From NCBI RefSeq assembly GCF_002849595.1, contig NZ_NRQR01000013.1, positions 62,001 to 126,000 on the forward strand: a stretch of 64,000 nucleotides of DNA. The letters are read 5' to 3'. The notes beneath the pieces were generated by a model. The model searched no databases. It worked only from the letters and a program-made list of their open reading frames with translations, and was not told the DNA's origin. The stretch comes from Luteimonas rhizosphaerae. Its GTDB lineage: Bacteria > Pseudomonadota > Gammaproteobacteria > Xanthomonadales > Xanthomonadaceae. Positions 41,069 through 50,736 of the stretch are shown here, piece after piece (position 1 is the stretch's first letter; the number at the start of each line of letters is the position of its first letter). A program made the translations under genes and the position numbers.

Positions 41069-42012
41069 TCGACGTCCGCCGCGACGCGCAGGGCGCCCAC
41101 GCCCAGCTGGTCGATCTCACGGCGCACGTCCGCGTCGACCGGCAGGAGCGCGGTCGTGCGGAAGAACCGCTGGAGGGCATCCTGCGCCGCGGGATCGTCC
41201 GCGGCGGCGAGCAGCACGTCGCGCAGGCGCGCGGCCACCCGCGGCTCCAAGTCGCCGCGCACCATCTCCAGCGCACGCGGGAACGGCGGCGTCGAATGGA
41301 ACGCCACGAAATCGCGCTTGAAGGCCGGCGGCACGCGCCGCGGGTTGTCCCAGTCGAGGTTGCTCATCGCGCCCGCGTCGACCAGGCGCTTGTGCACCCA
41401 CGACGCGATGTTGAATTCCGAACGCGCGAACAGGTAGCCGACCGAGCCCGCGCCCGGCTGGTCGGTCGGCGACAGCAGGATCTCCAGCGGCAAGCCGCGC
41501 ACCAGCAGTTCCCCGGCGGGCACGAAGTACGCACTGGACGACTGCCGGTTCTGGAACGCGAGGCTGCGGCCGCGCAGATCGTCGAGCGTGGCGATGCCGC
41601 TGTCGCGGCGCGCGAAGAAAATCGTGTGGTAGCGGCTGACGCCGTCGCGCTCGGTCAGCAGCATCGGCACCGCGCCAGCGCGCGATTCCAGCAGCGTCGC
41701 GCTGCTGGCGGTCTCGGTCACCCAGTCCACGCGGCCGCGGCGCAGGTAGCTCTGCATCTGCTGCACGTCGCGCGCCATCAGGATGCGGCCGCGGGTGATG
41801 CCGACATCGCCCATCCGCGCGACCACGTAGTCGAGCAGCGGCCTGAGCTGTTCGTAATGCGACTGCGGATCGTCGCTGATCCGGCCGAGCACCAGTTCGT
41901 CGGGATGCTCGGTGGCCTCGGCCAACGCGCCGCCCCAGGGCAATGCGGACAGGAGGATCGCGGTGAACACACCGGACAGGACGCGTTGGAAAGACGGGAA
42001 TCGCGCTGTCAC
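41065..42012 (-). CDS. PhnD-like periplasmic substrate-binding protein
   Basis: A 315-residue exported protein resembling the phosphate/phosphite/phosphonate-binding PhnD family of ABC transporters. A signal peptide ends near GGALAEA. The family opening LVLGRISDDPQSHYEQLRPL and the two-lobed layout with DDLRGRSLAFQNRQSSS are visible. No permease or ATPase gene is nearby. Instead it overlaps the GGDEF-EAL gene by 4 nt, suggesting that it presents a ligand to that receptor rather than feeding a transporter. The start is a GTG at 42012, chosen because it begins the signal peptide. Confidence 0.85.
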   Translation of the reverse strand: MTARFPSFQRVLSGVFTAILLSALPWGGALAEATEHPDELVLGRISDDPQSHYEQLRPLLDYVVARMGDVGITRGRILMARDVQQMQSYLRRGRVDWVTETASSATLLESRAGAVPMLLTERDGVSRYHTIFFARRDSGIATLDDLRGRSLAFQNRQSSSAYFVPAGELLVRGLPLEILLSPTDQPGAGSVGYLFARSEFNIASWVHKRLVDAGAMSNLDWDNPRRVPPAFKRDFVAFHSTPPFPRALEMVRGDLEPRVAARLRDVLLAAADDPAAQDALQRFFRTTALLPVDADVRREIDQLGVGALRVAADVE

Positions 42013-42076
42013 GGAATCGCCGGACCTGGAGGCAAGTCGCGAGACTAGCGGAAAGCCCGGCCGCGCGACAGCGCCG

Positions 42077-42821
42077 TCAGGCGCGGTCGGCGTCGCGCGC
42101 GAGGCGCGCCATGCGCTGGGCATCGGCGAGGATGCCGCGCAGCAGGCGCACTTCCTTCTCGTCCAGCCCGGTGCGCACGAACAGCCGGCGCAGCTTGCGC
42201 ATCGCCGAATCGGGCGCGCGGCCCTTGTGGAAATCGATCGCCTCGAGGGTGTCGGCCAGCTGGCCGAAGAAGCCTTCCAGCTCGGCGTGCGGCACCGCAT
42301 CGGGGGAGGCCGGCCAGCCGCAGTTCGTAGCTCAGCACCTGCACGGCGGCCGCCAGGTTCAAGGAGCTGTAGTCGGGATTGGCCGGGATGTGGACCGCGG
42401 CCTGGCACAGCTGCAGCTCGTGGTTCTCGAGACCGGTGCGCTCGCGGCCGAACACCAGCGCCACCTCGCCACCGGCGAGCGCAGCCGTGTGCGCGGCGGC
42501 GGCGGCATCGCGCGGGCGCAGTTCGCGCAGCTGCACGCGGCGGCTGCGCGCGGTGCAGCCAAGCACCAGGCGGCAGTCGGCGACCGCGTCGGCCAGGGTG
42601 TCGACGACGACGGCCGAGGCCAGCAGGTCGTCGGCGCCGGCGGCCATCATGTCGGCCTCGTTGTGCGGATATTTCTGCGGATCGACCAGCACGAGCCGGT
42701 GCAGCCCCATCGTCTTCATCGCGCGGGCCGCGGAGCCGATGTTGCCCGGATGCTGGGTGCCCACCAGCACCACGCGGAGGCGGCTGGCGGCGTCGGACGC
42801 GGGTCCGGTCGTGGTGTTCAT
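42077..42821 (-). pseudogene. trmJ: tRNA (Cm32/Um32) methyltransferase TrmJ, frameshifted
   Basis: SPOUT-class enzyme that 2'-O-methylates position 32 of several tRNAs. Residues 15 to about 170 are normal: [20 protein letters not shown] near 17 and later [13 protein letters not shown] and [19 protein letters not shown]. At a run of five C on the minus strand (42306-42302) the frame shifts. Reading four C instead restores PDAVPHAELEGFF and the expected C-terminus ending at 42077, giving about 247 residues, the usual family length. As given, the frame from 42821 continues to 42045 with nonsense. A single-base homopolymer error is as likely as a true mutation. An alternative start lies at 42833. 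Confidence 0.87.
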
Positions 42822-42841
42822 GGGCGCGTGCATGACGCGAA

Positions 42842-42850
42842 TGGTAAACT
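42842..42850 (+). promoter_or_regulatory. Candidate extended -10 promoter of suhB
   Basis: TGGTAAACT fits an extended -10 (TGn plus TAAACT) in the 100-nt divergent gap between trmJ and suhB, 72 nt before the suhB ATG. No clear -35 is seen. Confidence 0.35.
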
Positions 42851-42921
42851 GCGCGCCCGGCCAACGCGCCGGCAGCGCTCTTTTCCCCCTCGATTCCCGA
42901 CTGCGCCCGGAGCTGTCCGCG

Positions 42922-43752
42922 ATGCAACAACCTGCTGTCAACATCATGATCAAGGCGGCACGCGCGGGCGGCAACGTCCTGCTGCGGCACATGCACCGCC
43001 TCGATGCGCTCAACGTGGTCGAGAAGGACCGGCTGGATTACGCCAGCGAGGTCGACGGGCTGGCGGAAGAGGCGATCGTCAAGGAACTGCGCAAGGCGCA
43101 TCCCGACTACGCGGTGCTGGGCGAAGAAGGCGGCGCGAAGCCCGGACGTGGCGGCGGCACGCGCTACACCTGGGTCATCGATCCGCTCGACGGCACCAGC
43201 AACTATCTGCGCGGCATTCCGCACTGGTGCGTCTCGATCGCACTGGTCGAGGGGGTCGAGGCGATCCACGGCGTGATCTTCGATCCGCTGCGCAACGAGC
43301 TGTTCACCGCGAGCCGCGGCGGTGGCGCCCAGCTCAACGAGCGCCGTGTGCGTGTCGCCGACCGTCGCGACCTGTCGGGCGCGATGCTCGCCACCGGCTT
43401 CGCACCGCGCGAGCGCAAGCGCGCCGGCGCCCAGCTGCGCGGCATCGACGTGCTGCTGGAGACGGCCGAGGACATCCGCCGTTGCGGTTCGGCCGCGCTC
43501 GACCTGGCTTACGTGGCCGCGGGTCGCTACGACGGCTATTTCGAAGCCGGCGTGCATCCCTGGGACATCGCCGCGGGCGTGCTGATGGTGCGCGAAGCCG
43601 GCGGCCGCATCTGCGATTTCAAGGGCGCGCCGACCGGTCCGATGAACGCCGCGCCGGCCGGCGGTCGCCAGATCGTGGCGGCCAACGTCAAGCTGATCGA
43701 CGGCCTGCAGAAGTCGCTCGTCGCCTCGGGCTACGCGAAGGCGTTCGACTGA
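42922..43752 (+). CDS. suhB: Inositol-1-monophosphatase family protein SuhB
   Basis: A 276-residue Mg-dependent phosphatase of the inositol monophosphatase superfamily. In E. coli SuhB also acts as an rRNA transcription antitermination factor, and this copy may do both. The metal site motif [12 protein letters not shown] lies near 80-91, the earlier acidic GEEGG near 65, and the second signature [15 protein letters not shown] near 215. The ATG at 42922 begins [14 protein letters not shown], a typical family start. It is followed by a rho-independent terminator and is divergent from trmJ, an arrangement common in gammaproteobacteria. Confidence 0.94.
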   Translation: MQQPAVNIMIKAARAGGNVLLRHMHRLDALNVVEKDRLDYASEVDGLAEEAIVKELRKAHPDYAVLGEEGGAKPGRGGGTRYTWVIDPLDGTSNYLRGIPHWCVSIALVEGVEAIHGVIFDPLRNELFTASRGGGAQLNERRVRVADRRDLSGAMLATGFAPRERKRAGAQLRGIDVLLETAEDIRRCGSAALDLAYVAAGRYDGYFEAGVHPWDIAAGVLMVREAGGRICDFKGAPTGPMNAAPAGGRQIVAANVKLIDGLQKSLVASGYAKAFD

Positions 43753-43787
43753 CGGTGTCGGATCCCAGCGTCGCTGGATGATCGGAG

Positions 43788-43812
43788 AAGCCGCGCACCG
43801 CGCGGCTTTTTC
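43788..43812 (+). terminator. Rho-independent terminator of suhB
   Basis: Nine-base-pair stem (43788-43796 and 43800-43808) with the loop ACC, followed by a T run in the plus direction. It lies 36 nt after the suhB stop. Confidence 0.88.
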
Positions 43813-43865
43813 TTGGGCGGCAGCGCGTGTCGGGCACTTCGTCCGCCCATCGAGCCCGCACAACC

Positions 43866-43890
43866 TGCTGGAGCGCGCTCGCGCGCAACA
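43866..43890. repeat. REP-like palindromic element in the 43753-44121 gap
   Basis: CTGCTGGAGCGCGCTC and the following GCGCGCAACAG share the core GGAGCGCGCTCGCGCGC with the element at 19451-19479. The gap 43753-44121 otherwise holds only the two facing terminators of suhB and secF and no supported gene. Confidence 0.45.
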
Positions 43891-44070
43891 GCCCAGGACC
43901 TTGCCGGCCTGCGCGTGTCCATCCCCATGCCGGTTCGCAAACGTGGCGTACGCGGGTGCGCGCAAGCATGCCACGCGAACGGATGGCGCCTGCTCGGCCC
44001 TGTCGGGCGCGAGCGTCCCCTGCAGGGAACGCGGGGTCCCGGAATCCGGGAACACGCCCCGCTCGAACCC

Positions 44071-44099
44071 AAAAAAAAGCCGCGCAACGCGCGGCTTTT
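44071..44099 (-). terminator. Rho-independent terminator of the yajC-secDF cluster
   Basis: GC stem (44079-44085 and 44089-44095) extended by A/T pairs, with the loop AAC. It is followed on the minus strand by a run of eight T (44078-44071). It lies just past the secF stop. Confidence 0.9.
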
Positions 44100-44121
44100 C
44101 CCGTTTCGGCACCCTGCCCGG

Positions 44122-45054
44122 TCAGGGACGACGGGCCAGCGCGGCCTCGTCGCGGGCCTTCGGCAGCAGGTCCTGCTTGGTCACCCGCAGCGGACCGACG
44201 GTCAGCAGCGGACAGGCGATCAGGATCGACGACAGCGTCGCCACGACCGCACCGATCATCTGGGTCAGCGCCAAGCCCTCGAGCGAGCCGCCACCGTAGA
44301 GGAACAGCGCGAGCACCGACAGGAAGAACACCAGCGACGTGATGATCGTGCGCGACAGGGTCTGGTTGATCGAGCGGTTGAAGACTTCCAGCGGCTCGGC
44401 GCGCAGGCCGCGGAAGTTCTCGCGCACGCGGTCGAACACCACGATCGTGTCGTTGATCGAGAAGCCCATGACCGCGAGCAGGCCGGCGAGCACCGTCAGG
44501 TCGAACTCGCGTCCGGTCAGCGCGAACAGGCCCGCGACCACCAGCACGTCGAACAGCGTGGTGATGCTGGCGACGATCGCGAACTTCAGCTCGAAGCGGA
44601 AACCGATGTAGAGCAGGAAACCGACCAGCACGAAGATCGCGGCGTAGATCGCGTTCTGGCGCAGGTCGCCCGAGACCTGCGAGCCGATCGATTCGATGCC
44701 GAGGATGCGGCCCGGATTCTCGTCGGTGGTCTTGCCGTCGACGTTGGTGACGTCCTCGGCCGCACGCACCCGGATCAGCAGGTCGTTGCCGCTGCCGAAG
44801 GTCTGCACCTGCGCGTTCTCCACGCCGGCGACGTCCAGGCGCTCGCGCACGTCATCGACGCTGACCGGGTTCTCGAAGCGGACGTTGACCGCGGTACCGC
44901 CGGTGAAATCCAGGGCGAAGTTGAAGCCCTTGATGCCGATGACGGCCAGCGCGCCGACGATCAGCGTCGCGGCGATCAGCAGCCAGATGTGGCGGAACCG
45001 CATGAAATCGATGCGGGTGTCGTTGGGGATCAGCGAAAGCGGGAACAGTGTCAT
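44122..45054 (-). CDS. secF: Protein translocase subunit SecF
   Basis: Inner-membrane RND-type subunit that with SecD and YajC uses the proton gradient to help SecYEG-driven export. Of 310 residues, six helices flank a periplasmic domain. Family motifs are ALDFTGGTAVNVRF near 47-60, FSINDTIVVFDRVREN near 198-213 and the repeat INQTLSRTIITS near 231. Located 15 nt after secD in the order tgt-yajC-secD-secF. Confidence 0.97.
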   Translation of the reverse strand: MTLFPLSLIPNDTRIDFMRFRHIWLLIAATLIVGALAVIGIKGFNFALDFTGGTAVNVRFENPVSVDDVRERLDVAGVENAQVQTFGSGNDLLIRVRAAEDVTNVDGKTTDENPGRILGIESIGSQVSGDLRQNAIYAAIFVLVGFLLYIGFRFELKFAIVASITTLFDVLVVAGLFALTGREFDLTVLAGLLAVMGFSINDTIVVFDRVRENFRGLRAEPLEVFNRSINQTLSRTIITSLVFFLSVLALFLYGGGSLEGLALTQMIGAVVATLSSILIACPLLTVGPLRVTKQDLLPKARDEAALARRP

Positions 45055-45069
45055 GGTCAGGATCTCCCG

Positions 45070-46950
45070 TCAGATCGCCAGAGTCTTGAGCTTCTTGCGC
45101 GGCGCGTAGATCAGCGTCACCAGCGCGCGCGACACGACGATGGCCGTGAACATCGACGCGATGATGCCGATCACCAGCGTGACCGCGAAGCCCTGCAGCG
45201 GACCGGTGCCGAAGGCGTACAGCGCGATGCCCGCGATCATGCCGGTGAGGTTGGAATCGAGGATGGTGTCGGAGGCCTTCTCGTAGCCGGTCACGATCGC
45301 CGCCTTCGCCGGCATGCCGGCGCGGAGTTCCTCGCGGATGCGCTCGTTGATCAGCACGTTGGCGTCGACCGACAGGCCGATCGACAGCGCCAGGCCGGCG
45401 AAGCCGGGCAGCGACATGGTCGCGCCGAACAGCGACATCACCGCGACGACGATCAACAGGTTCAGCACCAGCGCCAGGCAGGTGACGATGCCGAACATGC
45501 GGTAATACAGCATGAAGAACACCAGGGTGAACAGAAACGCGTAGAGCACCGCGGTCATGCCGCGCTCGACGTTCTCGGCACCGAGGCTCGGACCGACGAC
45601 CCGCTCCTCGACGAAGTCCATCGGCGCGGCCAGCGCGCCGGCCTTGAGCTGGCGGGCGAGATCCGCCGCTTCGTCGTGGCTCAGGCCCGTGGTCTGGAAC
45701 TCGCGGCCGAACACGCCCTGGATCGTCGAGGAGCTGATGACGCGCTCGACCGAGCGCGACGAGCGGACTTCCTCGCCATCGACGACGCGCACCGTCGGGA
45801 TGCGTTCGACATAGACGATGCCGAGGCGGTTGCCGACGTTCTGCAGCGTGTGGTCGAGCATGCGCTTGCCGCCGGCGCTGTTGAGCGTGATGCCCACGGC
45901 CGGGGTGCCGGTCTGGGAATCGGTCTGCGGCGTCGCGTTGATCAGCTGGTCGCCGGACACGAGCACGCGTCGCGACAGCAGCAGCGGCTGGTCGAGATCG
46001 TTGTAGTAGACGCGCGAATCGGCCGGGATGTTGCCCGATGCCACGGCCGCGGCCGCCTGGTTCTCGTCGCCGGTGACGGCGCGGAACTCCAGGGTCGCGG
46101 TCGCGCCGATCAGGCGCTTGGCCTCGGCGGTGTCCTGCAGGCCGGGCAGCTGGATGACCAGACGGTCCTCGCCCTGGCGCTGCAGCACCGGCTCGGACAC
46201 GCCGATGGAATTGATGCGGTTGGCGATGACGGTGCGGTTCTGTTCGACGGCATCGGTCGCGATGCCGGCGATCTCGGCCTGCGACAGGCGGACCGTGATG
46301 CGGTTGCCGTCGACCGCCGTCTGCGGCGCGTTGCCGGGCATGCCGCCCGAGGTGCCGGCGACCGCGGTCGCGACGAGGCCGCGTGCGCGGGCGACGTCCG
46401 CGCCCTCGACCAGCACGATGCCGATGCTGTTGTCGGCGCGGCGCTCGACGCTGGAATAGCCGATGCGCTCGTCGCGCAGCGTGGTGCGGATGCCGTCGGC
46501 GTAGCCGTCGACGCGCTTCTGCAGCGCGGCTTCCTGGTCGACCTGCATGACGAAATGCACGCCACCCTGCAGGTCCAGACCCAGCGACATCGGCGAGGCG
46601 CCGATGTTCTCGAGCCACTCCGGCACCGTCGATGCGAGATTCAGCGCGACCGAATAATCCTCGCCCAGCGCGCCGCGCAGGGTGTCCGATGCGAGCGTCT
46701 GCGCGTCGGAATCCGGCAGCCGCACCAGCAGATGGCTGTCGTCGATCTCGACGCCCACCGGCGTCACGCCCGCGGTCTGCAGCAGGCCGTCGACCCGCTG
46801 GCGCAACGCATCGTCGACGCGCGCCTCGCTGGTGTTGGCGGTGATCTGCACCGAAGGATTCTTCTGGTAGATGTTGGGCAGCGCGTACAGCGTCGACACC
46901 ACCAGCACCAGCAGGATCAGGACGTACTTCCAGCGGGGAAATTCAAGCAT
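45070..46950 (-). CDS. secD: Protein translocase subunit SecD
   Basis: Partner of SecF, 626 residues. One N-terminal helix (about 8-25), a large periplasmic domain with the D1 signature GLDLQGGVHF near 123-132, and five C-terminal helices with IGLSVDANVLINERIREE near 525-542 and the downstream DSNLTGMIAGIALYAFGTGP. The length and all landmarks match the gammaproteobacterial protein. No disruption is seen. Confidence 0.97.
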   Translation of the reverse strand: MLEFPRWKYVLILLVLVVSTLYALPNIYQKNPSVQITANTSEARVDDALRQRVDGLLQTAGVTPVGVEIDDSHLLVRLPDSDAQTLASDTLRGALGEDYSVALNLASTVPEWLENIGASPMSLGLDLQGGVHFVMQVDQEAALQKRVDGYADGIRTTLRDERIGYSSVERRADNSIGIVLVEGADVARARGLVATAVAGTSGGMPGNAPQTAVDGNRITVRLSQAEIAGIATDAVEQNRTVIANRINSIGVSEPVLQRQGEDRLVIQLPGLQDTAEAKRLIGATATLEFRAVTGDENQAAAAVASGNIPADSRVYYNDLDQPLLLSRRVLVSGDQLINATPQTDSQTGTPAVGITLNSAGGKRMLDHTLQNVGNRLGIVYVERIPTVRVVDGEEVRSSRSVERVISSSTIQGVFGREFQTTGLSHDEAADLARQLKAGALAAPMDFVEERVVGPSLGAENVERGMTAVLYAFLFTLVFFMLYYRMFGIVTCLALVLNLLIVVAVMSLFGATMSLPGFAGLALSIGLSVDANVLINERIREELRAGMPAKAAIVTGYEKASDTILDSNLTGMIAGIALYAFGTGPLQGFAVTLVIGIIASMFTAIVVSRALVTLIYAPRKKLKTLAI

Positions 46951-47084
46951 TGCGGATACCGCCTAGCGGAAAGGGGTGGAACGCGCCCGGGATCGGACGC
47001 GGCACCGCCCCGGCGTGGGGACGGCGCGCGACCGGAAACGGGGCGTCCGCGGACGGACCCGGCGGGCCCGGTGGCCGGATGCGA

Positions 47085-47423
47085 TCAGGCCGACTTCAGG
47101 GTGCCCTTGGGCAGCACGTTGCCGACCGCGCCCTTCTGCACGCGGATCTCGACGCGCTCGGCGATCTCGATCGTCAGGAAGCTGTCGCCGATCGCGCGGA
47201 CGACGCCCGCGATGCCGCCGTTGGTGATGACTTCGTCGCCGACCGACAGCTTCTCCAGCATGGCGCGGTGTTCCTTGGTGCGCTTCATCTGCGGGCGGAT
47301 CATCAGGAAATACATGATGCCGATCAGGATGATCGGGAAGGCCAGCGTCGACAGCATGCTCGGGCCCGCGGGGGCGGCAGCGGCGGCGTGGGCGGGAGCG
47401 ATCACAAGGTCGAGCAGATTCAT
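47085..47423 (-). CDS. yajC: Preprotein translocase subunit YajC
   Basis: Small single-span inner-membrane protein of 112 residues that joins SecDF. The membrane helix with FPIILIGIMYFLMIRPQ near 28-44 is the family signature, followed by MKRTKEHRAML and a small cytoplasmic beta domain (VGDEVITNGGIAGVV). The ATG at 47423 (MNLLDLVIAPAHA) is chosen. The longer frame from 47435 adds only four residues. Located between tgt and secD. Confidence 0.95.
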   Translation of the reverse strand: MNLLDLVIAPAHAAAAAPAGPSMLSTLAFPIILIGIMYFLMIRPQMKRTKEHRAMLEKLSVGDEVITNGGIAGVVRAIGDSFLTIEIAERVEIRVQKGAVGNVLPKGTLKSA

Positions 47424-47536
47424 CGGGGCATCCATCGGGCGAAAAACAGCGGGCGATTATGCCACGACCCGGCGCCGGCACAGGGACGGGCGGCGGCGGG
47501 GCCGTGGCGGCAAGGGTCGCGGGGGCGGGACGGCAC

Positions 47537-48673
47537 TCAGGCGGCGCCGGTTCCCCGTCGCGCCGCATGGAAAGACTCCCGGAACACGGAAAAGGTTCCC
47601 GCGGCGATCGCGGCGCGCATGTCGGCCATCAGCGTCTGGTAGTACCAGAGGTTGTGCAGGGTGCCGAGCATCGGCCCGAGCATCTCGCCGCAGCGGTCCA
47701 GATGCCGCAGGTAGGCGCGGGTGAAGCCGCCGCTGCAGGCCTCGCAGCCGCAGCCCTCCTCGATCGGCCGCAGATCCTTCTCGTATTGCGCGTTGCGGAT
47801 GCGGATCACGCCGGTCGAGGTGAAGAAATGGCCGTTGCGCGCGTTGCGGGTGGGCATCACGCAATCGAACATGTCGACGCCGCGGGCGACCGCTTCGACC
47901 AGATCCTCCGGCCGCCCGACGCCCATCAGGTAGCGCGGGCGGTCTTGCGGCAGCTGCGGCGCCGTGTGATCGAGCATCGCGTTGCGCTCGTCCTCGGTCT
48001 CGCCGACCGCCAGGCCGCCGATCGCATAGCCGTCGAAGCCGATGTCCTTGAGCCCCTCGGCCGAACGCGTGCGCAGGTCATGGTGCACGCCGCCCTGCAC
48101 GATGCCGAACAGCGCGGCATCGTTGCCTTCGTGCGCACGCTTGGAGCGCGCCGCCCAGCGCAGCGACAGCTCCATCGACGTCTCGACGACGCGCGGATGC
48201 ACCGGCTTGCCGTCGATCTGCACCGGCGGGCACTCGTCGAAGATCATCACGATGTCCGAGTCGAGCACCTTCTGGATGCGCATGCTCTCCTCGGGGCCGA
48301 GGAACACCTTCGAACCGTCGGTCGGCGCGGCGAAGGTCACGCCCTCCTCGGTGATCTTGCGCTTGTGCGCCAGCGAGAACACCTGGAAACCGCCCGAATC
48401 GGTGAGGATCGGCCCGTCCCAGCGCGCGAACCCGTGCAGGCCGCCATGCGCCTCGATGACGTCGAGCCCCGGCCGCAGATACAGGTGGAAGGTGTTGCCG
48501 AGGATGATCTCCGCGCCCAGCGCACGCACCTGGCCGGGCAGCACGCCCTTGACCGTGCCGTAGGTGCCGACCGGCATGAAGGCCGGGGTTTCGACGGTGC
48601 CGCGCGGGAAGGTCAGCCGGCCGCGGCGCGCGACGCCATCGGTGGTGAGCAGTTCGAATTGCAGTCGGGACAT
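47537..48673 (-). CDS. tgt: tRNA-guanine transglycosylase
   Basis: Exchanges guanine 34 for preQ1 in tRNAs with GUN anticodons, the last base-exchange step to queuosine. Of 378 residues, the substrate-binding [12 protein letters not shown] is near 90, the catalytic aspartate region [13 protein letters not shown] near 268, and the zinc site [18 protein letters not shown] near 308-325. The ATG at 48673 (MSRLQFELL) matches the family start. It lies 25 nt after queA, its pathway partner. Confidence 0.97.
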   Translation of the reverse strand: MSRLQFELLTTDGVARRGRLTFPRGTVETPAFMPVGTYGTVKGVLPGQVRALGAEIILGNTFHLYLRPGLDVIEAHGGLHGFARWDGPILTDSGGFQVFSLAHKRKITEEGVTFAAPTDGSKVFLGPEESMRIQKVLDSDIVMIFDECPPVQIDGKPVHPRVVETSMELSLRWAARSKRAHEGNDAALFGIVQGGVHHDLRTRSAEGLKDIGFDGYAIGGLAVGETEDERNAMLDHTAPQLPQDRPRYLMGVGRPEDLVEAVARGVDMFDCVMPTRNARNGHFFTSTGVIRIRNAQYEKDLRPIEEGCGCEACSGGFTRAYLRHLDRCGEMLGPMLGTLHNLWYYQTLMADMRAAIAAGTFSVFRESFHAARRGTGAA

Positions 48674-48698
48674 GGGAACTCGTGGGCGCGGACGACGG

Positions 48699-49739
48699 TC
48701 AGGCAGCGGGCGCGTCGGCGCCCCACAGCAGCATCGCGTCGCCGTAGGAGAAGAACCGGTACTGCGCCTGGACCGCATGCGCGTAGGCCGCGAACACGCG
48801 GTCCTTGCCGGCGAAGGCCGAGACCAGCATCAGCAGGGTCGATTCGGACAGGTGGAAATTGGTCACCAGCCCGTCGACGCTGCGGATGCGGTAGCCGGGA
48901 AAGATGAAGATCTGGGTCTCGCCCGCGAACGGATGCAGCTCGCCGTCGACGCTGGCGCTCTCCAGCGCGCGGACGACCGTCGTGCCGACCGCGATGACCC
49001 GGCCGCCGGCCTCGCGGGTGCGCCGGATCTGGGCGACGAGTTCGGCGCCGACATTGAGCCACTCGCTGTGCATGCGGTGCTCGCGGACATCGTCGACCCG
49101 CATCGGCAGGAAGGTACCGGCGCCGACATGCAGGGTCACGTGGCCGAAGGCGACGCCCCGCGCGCGCAGGCGCTCGAGCAGCGCGTCGTCGAAATGCAGG
49201 CCTGCCGTCGGCGCCGCGACCGCGCCGACCTCGCGCGCGAACACGGTCTGGTAGCGCTCCGCGTCGTCGTGGCCGGGCGCGCGGCGGATGTAGGGAGGCA
49301 ACGGCATGCGCCCCGCCTTCAGCAACCAGGACTCGAGCGTGTCGTCGATCTCGAACCGCAGGTGGTAGAAACCGTCCTCGCGCGCCAGCACCTCGGCCTC
49401 GCCACCGCCGTCGAGCACGATGCGGCCGCCGGGCCTGGGCGACTTGCTCGCGCCGATCTGCGCCCGCGCCTCGTTGCCGGGCAGCAGCCGCTCGATCAGG
49501 ATCTCGACCCGCCCGCCGCTGGTCTTGTTGCCGAACAGCCGCGCCGGAATCACCCGCGTGTCGTTGAACACCAGCAGGTCGCCCGGCTGCAGCAGCGCCG
49601 GCAGGTCGCGCACCTGGCGGTCGTCGAAGGCGCCGTCGCCCGGCGGCACGTGCAGCAGACGGCTGGCCGAGCGCTCGGCCAGCGGCGCCTGGGCGATCAG
49701 CGCCTCGGGCAGGTCGAAATGGAAGTCGGACTTCTTCAA
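48699..49739 (-). CDS. queA: S-adenosylmethionine:tRNA ribosyltransferase-isomerase
   Basis: Adds the cyclopentenediol precursor from SAM to preQ1-modified tRNA in queuosine synthesis. Family landmarks are present: [19 protein letters not shown] at the N-terminus, [11 protein letters not shown] near 62, PTAGLHFD near 175 and the C-terminal [23 protein letters not shown]. The TTG at 49739 is preferred because the following [10 protein letters not shown] aligns with the E. coli start, giving 346 residues. An in-frame ATG at 49769 (ten codons upstream) is possible, but it is embedded in a TACAAT-like hexamer that may itself be the promoter -10. No strong ribosome site precedes either. Confidence 0.93.
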   Translation of the reverse strand: MKKSDFHFDLPEALIAQAPLAERSASRLLHVPPGDGAFDDRQVRDLPALLQPGDLLVFNDTRVIPARLFGNKTSGGRVEILIERLLPGNEARAQIGASKSPRPGGRIVLDGGGEAEVLAREDGFYHLRFEIDDTLESWLLKAGRMPLPPYIRRAPGHDDAERYQTVFAREVGAVAAPTAGLHFDDALLERLRARGVAFGHVTLHVGAGTFLPMRVDDVREHRMHSEWLNVGAELVAQIRRTREAGGRVIAVGTTVVRALESASVDGELHPFAGETQIFIFPGYRIRSVDGLVTNFHLSESTLLMLVSAFAGKDRVFAAYAHAVQAQYRFFSYGDAMLLWGADAPAA

Positions 49740-49769
49740 GGGACGCGAAGCGGCGATGCGGCCGCACAT

Positions 49770-50076
49770 TGTAATGAAGTGGACGGGTCGCCCGCCCTGC
49801 CTGCCCGGGGCCCGCTGGCGGATGCGCCGGCAGACGCGGTCAGTGCCGCCCCCGACTCCGTCGACGGTCAATCCGCCATGGGCGTCCGACTGGACGTGGC
49901 ACGCCTCATCCCTTCTCCGTACACGGGGCGCGGTGCCCTTCATGTCGGAAGGTGGTCATCGCCGGATGCCCGCGCCACCGCGGCAAGCCGCCCCCGCCGC
50001 TGGACGCTCCAGCCGGCAGACCTCCCACGCGAGTGAACGGCGCCGTGATCCCGGCCTCCAGCGCGCGGCGCCCGCG
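49770..50076. other. Noncoding gap between queA and lrp-type gene
   Basis: About 300 nt upstream of queA and downstream of the Lrp-type gene. It probably contains the queA promoter (TACAAT at 49773-49768 on the minus strand). I see no terminator, RNA gene or supported reading frame. Confidence 0.4.
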
Positions 50077-50508
50077 TCAGCGCTCGAACTTCGTCGACAG
50101 GATGATCGACGAGGTGGTGCGCTCGACGCCCTCGATATAGCCGATGCGGTCGGTCAGCACGTCCATGTCGTCGACCGAGGGCACGACGCCCAGTGCGATC
50201 AGGTCGTAGGGCCCGCTGACCGAATGCAGGCTGCGGACCTCGCTGATCGCGCGCAGCGCGGTCACCACCGGGGTCATCTGCCGCGGGCGCACGGTGATCA
50301 TGATCTGGGCGCGGATGTGGCTGCGCTCGTGGTCGTCGCGCACCCGCACCGTGTAGCCGCTGATGATGCCTTCGCGCTCGAGCCGTTCGATCCGGCTCTG
50401 CACCGTGGTGCGCGACAGCTGCAGGCGGCGTGCGATCTCCGCGGTCGACAGGCGCGCGTTCTCGCGCAGCAGCGACAGCAGCAGGGCATCGGAGGCTTCG
50501 GTGCGCAT
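50077..50508 (-). CDS. Lrp/AsnC family transcriptional regulator
   Basis: A 143-residue regulator. The N-terminal helix-turn-helix covers about residues 20-45 (STAEIARRLQLSRTTVQSRI), followed by the RAM ligand-binding domain with GPYDLIALGVV near 100-110 that typically binds an amino acid. It is transcribed away from a class III aminotransferase gene with a 228-nt shared gap, so control of that gene is the most likely role, with the amino acid as effector. The start ATG is at 50508. Confidence 0.92.
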   Translation of the reverse strand: MRTEASDALLLSLLRENARLSTAEIARRLQLSRTTVQSRIERLEREGIISGYTVRVRDDHERSHIRAQIMITVRPRQMTPVVTALRAISEVRSLHSVSGPYDLIALGVVPSVDDMDVLTDRIGYIEGVERTTSSIILSTKFER

Positions 50509-50567
50509 TAGGACGAACAGGTTCGGCGATCTGCCGATAGTCTACGGCTTTCTGCGCAATCCGCACC

Positions 50568-50595
50568 TTACAACCGACAGTTTGATCGAGATAAT
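50568..50595 (+). promoter_or_regulatory. Sigma70-like promoter for the aminotransferase gene
   Basis: TTACAA (50568-50573) and GATAAT (50590-50595) are separated by 16 nt. The stretch is AT-rich relative to its surroundings and lies in the lrp-aminotransferase gap. It would give a leader of about 135 nt, room for an Lrp-type site. Confidence 0.5.
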
Positions 50596-50736
50596 GGAGT
50601 GACCGCGTCGTGTCTCGTCGCCGGCCGTGCCCATCGGGCAGGCGCCGCGATCTCATCGCCGCGCCCGGCCCCGGACCGCGCCGTCGATGCGACGCCGACC
50701 CGATCCGCCGCCTCCCCTGCTTTCCAAGGAGCCCGT

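Noticed and set aside
42013..44112. Upstream extension of the PhnD-like frame to over 1000 codons
   Set aside because: The added part is antisense to suhB and overlaps trmJ. The signal peptide at the GTG at 42012 marks the true start.
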